DNA from: Amycolatopsis vastitatis
GTDB lineage: Bacteria > Actinomycetota > Actinomycetes > Mycobacteriales > Pseudonocardiaceae
Length of the DNA: 64,000 nt
Direction of reading: 5' to 3'
Assembly: GCF_002234595.1 (NCBI RefSeq)
Contig: NZ_NMUL01000067.1
Span: 24,743 to 88,742, forward strand
Both the position numbers and the translations under genes were made by a program. The notes under the pieces were generated by a model, which searched no databases, had not been told where the DNA came from, and saw only the letters and a list, made by a program, of their open reading frames with translations. Positions 1 to 8,707 of the stretch are shown one piece after another (within the stretch, counting starts at the first letter, position 1; each line of letters begins with the position of its first letter).

Positions 1-334
1 TCTGCGGGGCCAGCGTCTTGTCCGCGCTCAGCGTCTCGACGACGTCCGGCGCGTCACCCGCGGCCAGCAGACGCGGCAGCGCCTCCTTCACCGACGGGGT
101 GCCCGGCTCGATCTTCACCGTGACACCCGGGTGCGCGTCCTCGAACGGCTTGACCACCTGGCGCCAGAAGTCCTTGGTCAGGTTCGAGGTGACGTTGACG
201 AGCACGCGCACCTCGCCGGTCTGGGCCGAGCCGGAGTCGGATGAATCCTTGAACCCGGAGCCACAGGCCGACAGGGCGAGCAGCCCCGCCGCGGTGACGG
301 CGGCGACGAGCCGTCTACTGACAGAACGTGACAT
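1..334 (-). CDS. ABC transporter substrate-binding lipoprotein, N-terminal part
   Basis: The reverse strand from the ATG at 334 stays open to the window edge, giving the first ~111 residues of an exported solute-binding protein. The N-terminus has an Arg-rich start, a hydrophobic stretch and the lipobox LSAC (Cys at about residue 24), so the protein should be lipid-anchored outside the membrane. The following segment (DFWRQVVKPFEDAHPGVTVK) is typical of family-1 sugar-binding proteins of ABC importers. The rest of the gene, and probably two permease genes, lie outside the window. It is divergent from the GntR-type gene at 534 across about 200 bp, which suggests (inference) that this regulator controls uptake of a carbohydrate. 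Confidence 0.85.
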   Translation of the reverse strand, partial: MSRSVSRRLVAAVTAAGLLALSACGSGFKDSSDSGSAQTGEVRVLVNVTSNLTKDFWRQVVKPFEDAHPGVTVKIEPGTPSVKEALPRLLAAGDAPDVVETLSADKTLAPQ

Positions 335-533
335 TTGGGTCCTCCACTTGCTGCCGGTCTCGGGCCCGAAACCGCTCCGTCCCATGGCGGTAACACTCGC
401 GTTCGGTGAGGGGAGACGATGCAGCGGGTTCGCCGAAGTTGTCAATGAATAGGTGGTGATAAGGGGCGGTCGAGTCATAAGTCCGTCGACCAACTCTGGA
501 CATCCGACTGTGCGCGCTGGACCATCGCCAACT

Positions 534-1613
534 ATGCCGGTCCCCGGACGTCCCCCCGCACCGCTGGTGCTCTCCGCGACAGAGCGTCGCCAGCTCGCAG
601 AGCTCGCCGACTCCGTCGACAGTCCCAACCTCGCCTTACGCGCTAAAATCGTCCTGTTGTGCGCTGACGGCCGGGCCAACAAGGACGTCGCCACCGCCCT
701 CGACATCACCCCCGCGACGGTCGGCAAGTGGCGGCAGCGGTTCGTCCGCCTGGGAGCCGGCGGCCTGCGCGACGGCGTGCGCGGCGGACGGCCGCGCCTG
801 CTCGACGGGACCCGGCTGAATGGTGACAGCCGCCCCGCCAGCACCCGGGAGCTGGCCGCCCGGTTCGGGGTGTCGCAGTCGACGATTTCCCGGCGCACCC
901 GCGACACGACCGTGCACCGGCACCCGCGGCTGCCGGATCCCGTCCCGGTGGTCGCGCGCGAAGCCACGCTGCTGTCGGACCACGTGTATGAGGCTGTGCG
1001 CGGCTGGATCATCACCGGGCAGCTGCCGCCCGGTTCCCGGATCGTGGAGTCCGATGTGGCCGGAGCGCTGGGGACCAGCCAGACCCCGGCCCGCGAGGCC
1101 ATCCGCAGGCTCGCCTTGGAGGGGCTGATCACTCACCGTCCTCGGCTCGGAAATTTCGTCACCGAGATCTCCCAGGTCGAAGCCCGTGAGGCCCGGGAGG
1201 CACGTGTGCTGTTGGAGACCGCCGCCGCCCGCCGGGCCACCGGCAGGCTGACCCCGACCGAGGTCAGCAGGCTCCGGCTGGAGGTCACGCACATGAGAAA
1301 TGCCGCGAAGAGCAACGACATCGTCGCGTTCCGCGAGGCCGACCTGCGGTTCCATCGGCTGGTGTGCGCGCTCGGGGGGAACTCGATGCTGCTGCGCCTG
1401 TGGACGACCATCGAGCCCGCGCTGTGGCAGCTGCAGGTCGTGTCCAGCGCGATGTTCACCGGCGACTGGAACCTGATGGCGGCCCGGCACGGCGAACTCG
1501 TCGACGCGTTGGCGGGCCACGATCCCAACGAGGCGGTACGCCTGTTCACCGCCCACGGCATGGGGCAGTCCTCGACCACACGCCCGCGCCGCTCCGGCCC
1601 GGCGACGCCATGA
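534..1613 (+). CDS. GntR/FCD-family regulator with N-terminal IS630-like helix-turn-helix domain
   Basis: 359 residues. Residues ~10-120 read as the winged-helix N-terminus seen in IS630-type transposases (LSATERRQLAELA, then ALDITPATVGKWRQRF and GVRGGRPR). A FadR/FCD-type GntR regulator follows: wHTH around DHVYEAVRGWIITGQLPPGS and REAIRRLALEGLI, then an all-helical ligand-binding domain. Usual FCD regulators have ~220-250 residues, so the front ~110 residues are extra. The ATG at 534 was chosen because the N-terminal domain begins just after it; an upstream in-frame start at 453 adds only low-complexity residues. It is divergent from the sugar-binding lipoprotein and upstream of a secreted beta-helix protein, so a role in carbohydrate-responsive control is plausible but inferred. 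Confidence 0.85.
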   Translation: MPVPGRPPAPLVLSATERRQLAELADSVDSPNLALRAKIVLLCADGRANKDVATALDITPATVGKWRQRFVRLGAGGLRDGVRGGRPRLLDGTRLNGDSRPASTRELAARFGVSQSTISRRTRDTTVHRHPRLPDPVPVVAREATLLSDHVYEAVRGWIITGQLPPGSRIVESDVAGALGTSQTPAREAIRRLALEGLITHRPRLGNFVTEISQVEAREAREARVLLETAAARRATGRLTPTEVSRLRLEVTHMRNAAKSNDIVAFREADLRFHRLVCALGGNSMLLRLWTTIEPALWQLQVVSSAMFTGDWNLMAARHGELVDALAGHDPNEAVRLFTAHGMGQSSTTRPRRSGPATP

Positions 1614-1791
1614 GGCCGGCGGAAACCGCCTACTGGGCACGAAAACCCCGGCGCCGGCCGCGAGCACGACCGCCACCCGCGACCGCACTCCCGCTGTTAC
1701 CCGCTCGTTCGGCGTTTTCGCGCCCGCCCGCACCCCTGTTTTCCCTTGCCAGACAGTCGAATTACCAGGATGTGACTTGGTGACACGCGAA

Positions 1792-4665
1792 GTGAAATCC
1801 TTGAGGAAGATCATCACCATGCTGGCGGGTGCCGCGGTGGTGACGGCCGCGGCCGTCACCTTCGCGCCCGGTGCGGCGGCGGCGGCGACCGATGTCTCCG
1901 TGGCGACGACCGGGAGCGACACCACGGGTGACGGAACGGCCGCGCACCCGTGGAAGACGGTGCAGAAGGCCCGTGACTCGATCCGCAGCCTGCTGCCCGC
2001 CATGACAGCGGACATCAGGGTGAATCTCGCGCCGGGCAGTTACAACCAGACCAGCACGATCGAGTTCACCGACGCCGACTCCGGCCGCAACGGCCACCAC
2101 GTGGTCTACCGGTCCAGCGGCGGCACCGGCAGCGCCCAGCTGGTCGGCGGGACACCGGCGACCGGGTGGTCGCCATACCAGAACGGCATCTACCGGACGA
2201 ACATCGGCGCGAGCAAGTCGGTCAACACCCTCTACGTCGACGGCGACCGGGCGACCCTGGCGCGATTCCCAAACCGGCAGGACGACGCCGACTACCCGAT
2301 GGCCCAGGCGCCGTACGTGAACTCGCCCGGTGTGGCCGGGTCCTACACCCAGCTGAGCTACAACGCGGGCGATCTCGCCGGTGTCGACTTTTCCGATCTG
2401 TCGACCATGACTGTCGGTTTGTGGCCGGGCGGCGGACTGGACTGGGCTTGGTACACCGAGCGCACCCCCATCGCGAGCGTCGACACGACCGCGCGGGTGA
2501 TCACCCTGGCCCGTAGCGCCCGCTACACCTTGCAGAAGTCGCGGTTCTTCGTCCAAGGCGCGCTGAGTCTGCTCGACGCGGCGGACGAGTACTTCTACGA
2601 CAAGGCCTCCGGGTACCTGTACTACAAGCCGAAGTCCGGCACCATGGCCGGCAAGACCGTCATCGTGCCCGCGGTGCAGAAGCTGGTCTCCGTGCGCGGC
2701 AGCTCGGCATCGGCACCCGCGCACGACATCACCTTCGACGGCCTGACCATCCGCGACACCGACTTCACCGCCGACTTCCGGCACGGGTGGGCCAACGCCG
2801 GGGACTCCGGTGAGGGCCACGAGTACCCTCGCTACGACCGGCAGATCAACCTGCCGCAGCACCGGGTCGGCATGGTGTTCCTGGAGAACACCGACAACGT
2901 GACCGTCACCGGCTCACACCTCACCAACGCGGGGTACTCCGCGATCTACCTGCTGAAAACCAACCACGACAACACCTTCAGCAACAACTGGATCGACAGG
3001 ATCGGTCACTCCGGCTTCTTCCTCGAAGGCCAGTACCCCGGCGAAGGCGACACCCAGTACGGGAACACGGTGTCCAACTCGGTCATTTCGCAGGTCGGTG
3101 AGCTGGTCGGCTCCGCATCCGGCGTGGTCCTCGCCGACTCCAGCCGTAACACGGTGTCCCATCTGGACATCTTCGACACGCCGAGGTATGCGACAGCGAT
3201 CTACGCGGACCGCGACGTCGACCCTGACAGTGATGACTACGCCAGGGACAACCTGATCGAGTACGTCAAGGTGCACGACGCCGCCCAGGACAGCGGCGAC
3301 ACCGCTCCGGTGTACATGTTCGGCATCTCCGACACTCAGCCTTACGCCACGAACAGGGTCAACCAGGTCACGATCACCGGCGTCCGGGCACACCCGTCCA
3401 TGAAAGACTATTCGCCGATGGGCGTGTACACCGACAACGACTCGTTTGGACAGACGTTCTCGAACATCCAAGTCTTCGACACCCAGGGCGCCCAGTTCCA
3501 CTCGAACGACTCGGGTTCGCACATCGTGAACAACGTCAGCTGGGCGGCGGGCTTCGACGCCTCGGCGATGCAGTACGCCGGCATCGGCGTCGACTCGTCC
3601 TTCCCCTACCCCGGGGCGGCGAACTTCACCGGCGGATTCACCAACGGGCTGGCGAACTGGTCCACGGGCAAGGGCACGCCGGGCACCAGCTCCACGGTGA
3701 CCCACGGCGGTGGGTCGAGCTTCGCTCAGTCCGGTGACACCAGCGTCATCCACACCGGCTTCGTCCAGGCCCAGCGCAAGCGGGTGTCGGTGTGGTTCCA
3801 CGACGACACGAGCCAGTCCTCGCTCGACGCGATGGCCCGGGTCGACAAGGACGGCTGGGACGGTCCCGAGTGGCGCGCGCTCGGCGTCCGGACCGCCACC
3901 TCCGCGGACAAGTACGTCTACCGGTCCGGCGCCACCACGACGGCGACCTCGGTGACGCGCACGACGGGGTGGCACGAGTTCACTTTCGACTACACCTCCG
4001 GCACCGGCGTGGACCTTTTCATCGACGGCCGGCTCGTCGCCTCCCCGACCGGGGTCACCGAGTTCGACGGCATCGCGCTCGGCGACTGGTGGGCCGACTC
4101 GGCCGCGGGCACCGCCTACTGGGACGACATCAGTGTCGCCTCGTTCGCCCAGGACTTCGAGCACGGCCTGGGCACCTTCACCGCGGCCAAGGGCACCGCC
4201 ACCCTGACGGCCGCCGGCCGGAGCGGCGCGGCGTCCTACCGCACCGACGAGGACACCGACGTCATCACCACCAAGCTGGGCGGCAAGAAGTACCAGCTCG
4301 CCTCGGTGTGGTTCTACGACGACGCGGCCGACACCAGCGTCCAGTCCATGGCGCGGGTGGACGAGGGTCCGTCCGAGGGCGCGGGCTGGCGAGGTCTCGG
4401 CGTCAACACCTCGGTGTCGGCCACCGACTACGTCTTCCGGATCGACGGCACCAGCACAGCCAGTGCCGTGCCCCGGACGACCGGATGGCACCGCGCCACC
4501 TGGGACTACCGGTCCGGTGCGGGAGTCACCATGTCGATCGACGGCCAGGCCGTCACGACCGCGGCGGGCGTCCGCCAGTTCGACACGATCTCCCTGGGCG
4601 ACTGGTGGGTCGACGGCAATGTGAGCCCGGTCCACTGGGACAACGTGGTGGTCTCGAACAGCTGA
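1792..4665 (+). CDS. Secreted right-handed beta-helix protein with two C-terminal jelly-roll-like repeats
   Basis: About 957 residues. It opens with a signal peptide (positive start, hydrophobic core, Ala-rich end near APGAAAAA). Residues ~40-640 form a parallel beta-helix region of the kind found in polysaccharide lyases and some glycoside hydrolases (TLYVDGDRATLARFPN; many short repeats such as NVTVTGSHLTNAGYSAIYLL and HSGFFLEG). Two related ~150-residue repeats follow, starting near FTGGFTNGLANWS and QDFEHGLGTFTAAKG. Each contains VxVWFxDD, WRxLGV, TTGWH and SIDGQ/FIDGR motifs, resembling lectin-like sandwich domains. The start is uncertain: GTG 1792 follows a GGTGA element, and TTG 1777 or GTG 1780 are alternatives. 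The catalytic type cannot be fixed by eye; extracellular polysaccharide breakdown is inferred from fold and neighbours. Confidence 0.85.
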   Translation: MKSLRKIITMLAGAAVVTAAAVTFAPGAAAAATDVSVATTGSDTTGDGTAAHPWKTVQKARDSIRSLLPAMTADIRVNLAPGSYNQTSTIEFTDADSGRNGHHVVYRSSGGTGSAQLVGGTPATGWSPYQNGIYRTNIGASKSVNTLYVDGDRATLARFPNRQDDADYPMAQAPYVNSPGVAGSYTQLSYNAGDLAGVDFSDLSTMTVGLWPGGGLDWAWYTERTPIASVDTTARVITLARSARYTLQKSRFFVQGALSLLDAADEYFYDKASGYLYYKPKSGTMAGKTVIVPAVQKLVSVRGSSASAPAHDITFDGLTIRDTDFTADFRHGWANAGDSGEGHEYPRYDRQINLPQHRVGMVFLENTDNVTVTGSHLTNAGYSAIYLLKTNHDNTFSNNWIDRIGHSGFFLEGQYPGEGDTQYGNTVSNSVISQVGELVGSASGVVLADSSRNTVSHLDIFDTPRYATAIYADRDVDPDSDDYARDNLIEYVKVHDAAQDSGDTAPVYMFGISDTQPYATNRVNQVTITGVRAHPSMKDYSPMGVYTDNDSFGQTFSNIQVFDTQGAQFHSNDSGSHIVNNVSWAAGFDASAMQYAGIGVDSSFPYPGAANFTGGFTNGLANWSTGKGTPGTSSTVTHGGGSSFAQSGDTSVIHTGFVQAQRKRVSVWFHDDTSQSSLDAMARVDKDGWDGPEWRALGVRTATSADKYVYRSGATTTATSVTRTTGWHEFTFDYTSGTGVDLFIDGRLVASPTGVTEFDGIALGDWWADSAAGTAYWDDISVASFAQDFEHGLGTFTAAKGTATLTAAGRSGAASYRTDEDTDVITTKLGGKKYQLASVWFYDDAADTSVQSMARVDEGPSEGAGWRGLGVNTSVSATDYVFRIDGTSTASAVPRTTGWHRATWDYRSGAGVTMSIDGQAVTTAAGVRQFDTISLGDWWVDGNVSPVHWDNVVVSNS

Positions 4666-4672
4666 CGAACAC

Positions 4673-4707
4673 GGCCCGCGGTAGGTGTTTCACGCCCACC
4701 GCGGGCC
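4673..4707 (+). terminator. Rho-independent-like hairpin after the beta-helix gene
   Basis: GGCCCGCGGT pairs with ACCGCGGGCC, with a small bulge and a short loop between the arms. It starts 8 bases after the stop codon at 4665. There is no clear T-tract, as is common in high-GC actinobacteria. Confidence 0.7.
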
Positions 4708-4814
4708 TTCCCCTGCCACTCACAACAGGAGTGCTGACATCGCTCTCTAGCATGCGCCCAGGCGCATCGGCTCGCTGAACCGGCGGAGTCTTGACGCGTG
4801 GGTGCTCGAGCCGG

Positions 4815-5390
4815 TCACGTCGCGTCGCCCGTGACGGCCGAGAGCAGGAATCCCGGTCCACGCCGATGGGTGGCTATCTCGGCGTATCCGGCGCGGGCGA
4901 AGAGATCCTTGATCCCGCGCGGTGGCCCGCCGGAAGGCGGGGTGAACGCACACACCACTCTCGCGGCGCGGCGCAGGACCCGTCGCAACTCGGTCAGGCC
5001 GGCGAGCGGATCGGGCCAGAAGTGCAGATTGTCGATCATCATCGCTGCGTCGAAGCTGTCGACAGGGAACGGTAAATCCTCGGCGTGGGCCTCGACGAGG
5101 GTAACGCGCCCGTCGCGGATGGCCGTGGCGTTGCGGCGTTCGGCGTGCCGGTGCATCACCTGCGATGGGTCGACCCCGGTGACATGCCCGCGCGGAACGG
5201 CCTCTGCGAGCGTCGCGATGCCGATGCCCGGGCCGAAGCCGATTTCGAGGATGCGTGCGGCGGGATCGTCGATGGCGAGGAGGGCGGCCGCTTGTCGCGC
5301 CATGGGTTGGCCGGTGCGGGCCATCAATCGGGCGCCCGCCTCCCCCGGCCGCCCGTCGGGGTGGACGAACATCCGGTACATGTCACACAT
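4815..5390 (-). CDS. Class I SAM-dependent methyltransferase
   Basis: 191 residues from the ATG at 5390 (MCDMYRMF). A longer open frame upstream is Arg/Pro-rich and lies over the next gene in another frame, so it was not used. Motif I (ILEIGFGPGIG) binds the SAM methionyl end, the acidic motif II region is GHVTGVDPS, and a post-motif region reads DSFDAAMMIDNLHFWPDP. This is the methyltransferase type 11 fold. The substrate is unknown. It is co-directional with the NmrA-like oxidoreductase gene upstream (gap ~110 bp), so the two may be transcribed together from the HxlR-controlled promoter near 6390. Confidence 0.88.
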   Translation of the reverse strand: MCDMYRMFVHPDGRPGEAGARLMARTGQPMARQAAALLAIDDPAARILEIGFGPGIGIATLAEAVPRGHVTGVDPSQVMHRHAERRNATAIRDGRVTLVEAHAEDLPFPVDSFDAAMMIDNLHFWPDPLAGLTELRRVLRRAARVVCAFTPPSGGPPRGIKDLFARAGYAEIATHRRGPGFLLSAVTGDAT

Positions 5391-5500
5391 GGCCACGCCT
5401 GCCTGGGAGAACCCCGATGGAGGCCACGTGGCAGCCGGGCATGGTGGGTCCGGCCGGTCGCCGGCAGGCCGGAACCGTCGACGACCGGCGGCAGTGGGCT

Positions 5501-6364
5501 TCACAGGCCGACATCGGCCAGCCATTGGCTGGTGGTCCGGGGCGTCAGGTCGAGCAACTTCTGCGCGGAGCGTTCGGGCACGATCGAGCGGTCCGGTAGC
5601 GTGTCCGTCACCCGGTAGCTCTCCGCCACACCGGCTGCCGGGCCGTCGCCGAACAACGGCGCGATGGAGGCGCGGAAGGCGTCGGGACTGATCGCTTCGT
5701 AGGCCACCTGGCGGCCGAGCCGGTCGCCGAACGCGTCGGCCAAGTCCGGTCCGGTGATCGCCGGATACTGCCCGACGGAGACGACCCCGGAGATGTCCGG
5801 GCGCTGGAACAGGGCGGCTGCGGCATCGGCGATGTCCAAATGAGAGGCCCACGAGACGGCGAAATCGACCCGCAGCGGGTAGCGCAGCACACCCTCCGCG
5901 CGAACCGCTTCCAACACGGTGGGCAGCAGCAGGTTCTCGAAGAAGAGCTGGGGCTCGATCACCGCGTAGGACACTCCGCTGCCGGCCAGCCCATCCGCCA
6001 GGACGGAAACCGGGCCGTCGCCCAGCACCTGGTAACCGGCACTGCCCGCACCGGCGGGTGCGCCGCTCGCGGAGAACACCACACGCGCCGGCCGGGCCTC
6101 CTCGACCGCGGCGACGATGTTGTGCGCATAGGCGAGGCGGTCCTCTTCGGACGCGATCGGCAGGTGAACGAAAACACCGTCAGCGCCACGATAGACCCGC
6201 GCCAGTTCCTCGGCCGAGGAACAGTCGGCGGACACCACCTGAGCGTGGGGTACGACGGCGTCCGCGTTGCGGGTCAGAGCGGTTACGGCCTTGCCCGCGG
6301 CAGCGAGGGCTGAGACGACAGGGGCACCTTGGGCGCCGGTGGCGCCGTGGATCACATAGGTCAT
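5501..6364 (-). CDS. NmrA-like NAD(P)-binding oxidoreductase
   Basis: 287 residues. The N-terminus has the Rossmann motif GATGAQG of atypical short-chain dehydrogenases (NmrA/HSCARG type), followed by a hypervariable C-terminal substrate region. The typical YxxxK pair is not obvious, which is common in NmrA-like proteins acting as redox sensors or quinone/NADPH oxidoreductases. ATG 6364 (MTYVIHGATG) was preferred over the upstream ATG at 6385, because the protein family starts directly with the first beta strand. It is divergent from an HxlR regulator across an 11-bp perfect inverted repeat, a typical arrangement for thiol or quinone stress circuits. Confidence 0.88.
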   Translation of the reverse strand: MTYVIHGATGAQGAPVVSALAAAGKAVTALTRNADAVVPHAQVVSADCSSAEELARVYRGADGVFVHLPIASEEDRLAYAHNIVAAVEEARPARVVFSASGAPAGAGSAGYQVLGDGPVSVLADGLAGSGVSYAVIEPQLFFENLLLPTVLEAVRAEGVLRYPLRVDFAVSWASHLDIADAAAALFQRPDISGVVSVGQYPAITGPDLADAFGDRLGRQVAYEAISPDAFRASIAPLFGDGPAAGVAESYRVTDTLPDRSIVPERSAQKLLDLTPRTTSQWLADVGL

Positions 6365-6368
6365 GGAT

Positions 6369-6413
6369 CCATTAGTGCATGACATGCATTGGTTACATCA
6401 ACTGCACTAATGG
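6369..6413. promoter_or_regulatory. Operator between NmrA-like gene and HxlR gene
   Basis: A perfect 11-bp inverted repeat, CCATTAGTGCA (6369-6379) and TGCACTAATGG (6403-6413), spans the whole divergent intergenic region. Inside the left part lies a second palindrome, TGCATGACATGCA (6376-6388). The right arm ends 6 bases before the HxlR start and the left arm begins 5 bases beyond the NmrA start, so a bound dimer could repress both genes. Binding by the adjacent HxlR protein is inferred. Confidence 0.7.
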
Positions 6414-6419
6414 GCTAGA

Positions 6420-6842
6420 ATGGAAAATGTGACGAAACCCTGCCTCCCCGAGTGCGGCGTCGCCCGGTTCCTCACCCTGCTCAACGGGCCCTGGGCGACG
6501 CTCATCGTGCGCGAACTCCTGCACGGCCCGCACCGCTTCACGGAACTGCGCGACGCCCTGCCGGGGATCAGCCCGCACACCTTGACCAGCCGGCTGCGCC
6601 AGTTCGAGGACCACGGCATCATCACCCGCACCGCCTACGCCGAGATCCCCCCGCGCGTCGAGTACCGGCTCACCCCGCTCGGCGAAGGACTCCGTGACGT
6701 GCTCGAAGCCATGGCCGCTTGGGCCGAGTCCATCCCGGCCCAGCTGTCGGGCGAACCGGCGGCCTTCACGAAGGGCCGTCGTCGCCCGGCGCCAGCGCGA
6801 AACGCTGCCGATACGACGTCGGAGTCGTCGAGTACGCACTGA
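6420..6842 (+). CDS. HxlR-family winged-helix regulator
   Basis: 140 residues. The N-terminal Cys pair (CLPECGVARFL) and the HxlR core (GPWATLIVRELLHGPHRFTELRDAL, SPHTLTSRLRQFEDHGII, PPRVEYRLTPLG) identify the family; the Cys near residue 8 is a candidate redox sensor. The last ~26 codons overlap the 3' end of the convergent GlxA-type gene, and that tail is low-complexity. A perfect inverted repeat lies just upstream, so autoregulation together with the divergent NmrA-like gene is likely. Confidence 0.88.
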   Translation: MENVTKPCLPECGVARFLTLLNGPWATLIVRELLHGPHRFTELRDALPGISPHTLTSRLRQFEDHGIITRTAYAEIPPRVEYRLTPLGEGLRDVLEAMAAWAESIPAQLSGEPAAFTKGRRRPAPARNAADTTSESSSTH

Positions 6843-7773
6843 CGAAGTTCTGCCGGAACGTGACGACGCTGGCGAACCCGCACGCGGCGGCGACCCGGGC
6901 GATGGGCGTGCTCGTGGTTTCGAGCAGGTGCCGGGCCTCGTCGAGACGGCGAGCGAGGACCCAGCGCGCGGGGGTGGAGCCGGTGACTTCGGCGAACCGG
7001 CGGGTGAAGTTGCGCCGGCTCATGCCGGCGTGGGTGGCGAGGTCGTCGACGGACAGCCGCCGGTCCAGGCGGCCGAGCGCCCAGTCGATCGTCGGACCCA
7101 GGTGCGCGACGCCCTCCGGCTCGGGGATGGGGCGCTCGACGTACTGCGCCTGGCCGCCCTCGCGGTGCGGCGCGACGACGAGGTGCCGGGCCACGGAAGC
7201 GGCGGCCGCCGAGCCCAGGTGAGTGCGGACGATGTGCAGGCAGGCGTCGATCGCCGAGGCGGTACCGGCGGAGGTGAGCACGTCCCCGTGGTCGACATAG
7301 AGGGCTGCGGCATTGATCGTCACCTCGGGACGCCGCTTCCCCAGCCGGTCGACCGCGGCCCAGTGGGTGACGACCTCCCGGCCGTCGAGCAGCCCGGTGT
7401 CGACCACGGGAAAGGCACCGAGGCACAGGCCGGCAATGCGGCTCCCGCGGGCGTGGGCCGCGCGGATCCGCGCTTTGAGGCCCTCCCCGGCCGGCGGGAG
7501 GTCGTCGGGCCAGGACGGAAGGACGACGAGGTCGGCTTGCTCGATCACTTCCGGCCCGGCCACGTCGTCCACGCGCAACCCCTCCGCGGTCCGGATGCCG
7601 TGCCCGTCGTCGGTCCACACCGTGGGGGTCCATCCGGGCGCCAGTTCTTGCCGGCCGACTTCGCCGAAGATCAGCAACGGAGCGGCGAGGTGGAACATCG
7701 TCACGCCGTCGAAGGCGTGAACGGCAACTCGCATTTCTGGCCCAATCTCATCGAAAGATGTCGTTTGCGCCAC
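6766..7773 (-). CDS. GlxA-family (DJ-1/PfpI plus AraC) regulator
   Basis: 335 residues. The N-terminal half is a DJ-1/PfpI-like glutamine amidotransferase fold with the nucleophile-elbow segment GLCLGAF. The C-terminal half carries two AraC helix-turn-helix motifs (SVDDLATHAGMSRRNFTRRF and PIARVAAACGFASVVTFRQNF). This is the standard layout of GlxA/FtrA-type activators. It is divergent from the isochorismatase-like hydrolase gene at 7842 with only ~68 bp between them, so that gene is the likely target. The 3' end overlaps the convergent HxlR gene by 77 bases. Confidence 0.92.
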   Translation of the reverse strand: MAQTTSFDEIGPEMRVAVHAFDGVTMFHLAAPLLIFGEVGRQELAPGWTPTVWTDDGHGIRTAEGLRVDDVAGPEVIEQADLVVLPSWPDDLPPAGEGLKARIRAAHARGSRIAGLCLGAFPVVDTGLLDGREVVTHWAAVDRLGKRRPEVTINAAALYVDHGDVLTSAGTASAIDACLHIVRTHLGSAAAASVARHLVVAPHREGGQAQYVERPIPEPEGVAHLGPTIDWALGRLDRRLSVDDLATHAGMSRRNFTRRFAEVTGSTPARWVLARRLDEARHLLETTSTPIARVAAACGFASVVTFRQNFVSAYSTTPTSYRQRFALAPGDDGPS

Positions 7774-7841
7774 TCACGCTACCTGAACTCGCCGGGCGAA
7801 GGTGGTGCTGACAACTCGTCACCGCACCGAGGAGAGAACTG

Positions 7842-8477
7842 ATGGCCGCGCCGCGCCGAGCACTGATCGTCGTCGATGTCCAGGGTGAATACTTCGACGG
7901 GACACTCCAGATCCAAGCCCCGCCACGGGAAGCGACGCTCGCCAACGTGGTGCGCGCACTCGAGGTCGCCGAACGCGAGAACCTGCCGGTCGTCATCGTG
8001 CAGCACCAGCTGCCCGAGGGGGCACCCGTCTTCGGCAAGGGAAGCCCGAGCTGGTCGCTGCACCCGGAGATCGAGCAGCGGGTACAGCCGGCCTGGAAGC
8101 GCGTCGTCAAGGAGAAGAGCAGTGTCTTCGCCGGCACCGACGTCGCGGCGTGGCTGGCCGGCCACGACGTCGACACCGTGACCATCGTCGGCTACATGAC
8201 GAACAACTGTGACATCGCGACGGCCGTCGGGGCCGAGGAACTGGGACTGGCGGCCGAGGTGTTGTCCGACGCGTCGGGCGTCATCCACCTTGCCAACGAA
8301 GCAGGAAAGGTGCCTGCCGCGAAGCTCCACGAGGTCCTGTTGGTGCTCCTGCAGTCGAACTTCGCCGCGGTCGCGACCACCGAGGCGTGGGCTGCCGCCG
8401 TGGGGGCGGGCGAGCCGCTCCCCAAGAGCGACCTCGGCACCTCGGCGATGCAGGGACGAGCAGCGTTCGCCGGCTAG
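7842..8477 (+). CDS. Isochorismatase-like cysteine hydrolase
   Basis: 211 residues with the three catalytic positions of the family: Asp in LIVVDVQGEYF, Lys in RVVKEKSSVF and Cys in MTNNCDIATAV. Members hydrolyse amides or vinyl ethers (nicotinamidase, N-carbamoyl compounds, isochorismate); the substrate here is unknown. A strong ribosome binding site, GAGGAGAG, precedes the ATG. It is divergent from the GlxA-type regulator, an arrangement often seen for DJ-1/AraC regulators and their target hydrolases. Confidence 0.9.
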   Translation: MAAPRRALIVVDVQGEYFDGTLQIQAPPREATLANVVRALEVAERENLPVVIVQHQLPEGAPVFGKGSPSWSLHPEIEQRVQPAWKRVVKEKSSVFAGTDVAAWLAGHDVDTVTIVGYMTNNCDIATAVGAEELGLAAEVLSDASGVIHLANEAGKVPAAKLHEVLLVLLQSNFAAVATTEAWAAAVGAGEPLPKSDLGTSAMQGRAAFAG

Positions 8478-8636
8478 CCATCCCGGCCATGCGCGGCGAA
8501 GCCGGCCTCCGTTGTTTCACCATTTCCGACACGACCGGGTCCACCGCGGAGCTGGCACAAATTTTCGATTGAGCGACCAGACCCGAAAGTGTGCCGAATA
8601 TCCCCAGGACGAGTGTCGTGAATCACAGCGACCATT

Positions 8637-8654
8637 GGTTACGTTGAGGTAACC
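8637..8654. promoter_or_regulatory. 18-bp palindrome upstream of SnoaL-like gene
   Basis: GGTTAC and GTAACC flank a 6-bp spacer, 54 bases upstream of the start codon at 8708. The 6-6-6 geometry is the same as in the palindrome between the two divergent HxlR genes at 9559-9576, so control by an HxlR-type protein is plausible. No promoter boxes are assigned. Confidence 0.5.
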
Positions 8655-8707
8655 GATGCCGCTCGGTCAGCCTGGACGCACTCGAAAACCCCGGAAAGGA
8701 ACGTTCG

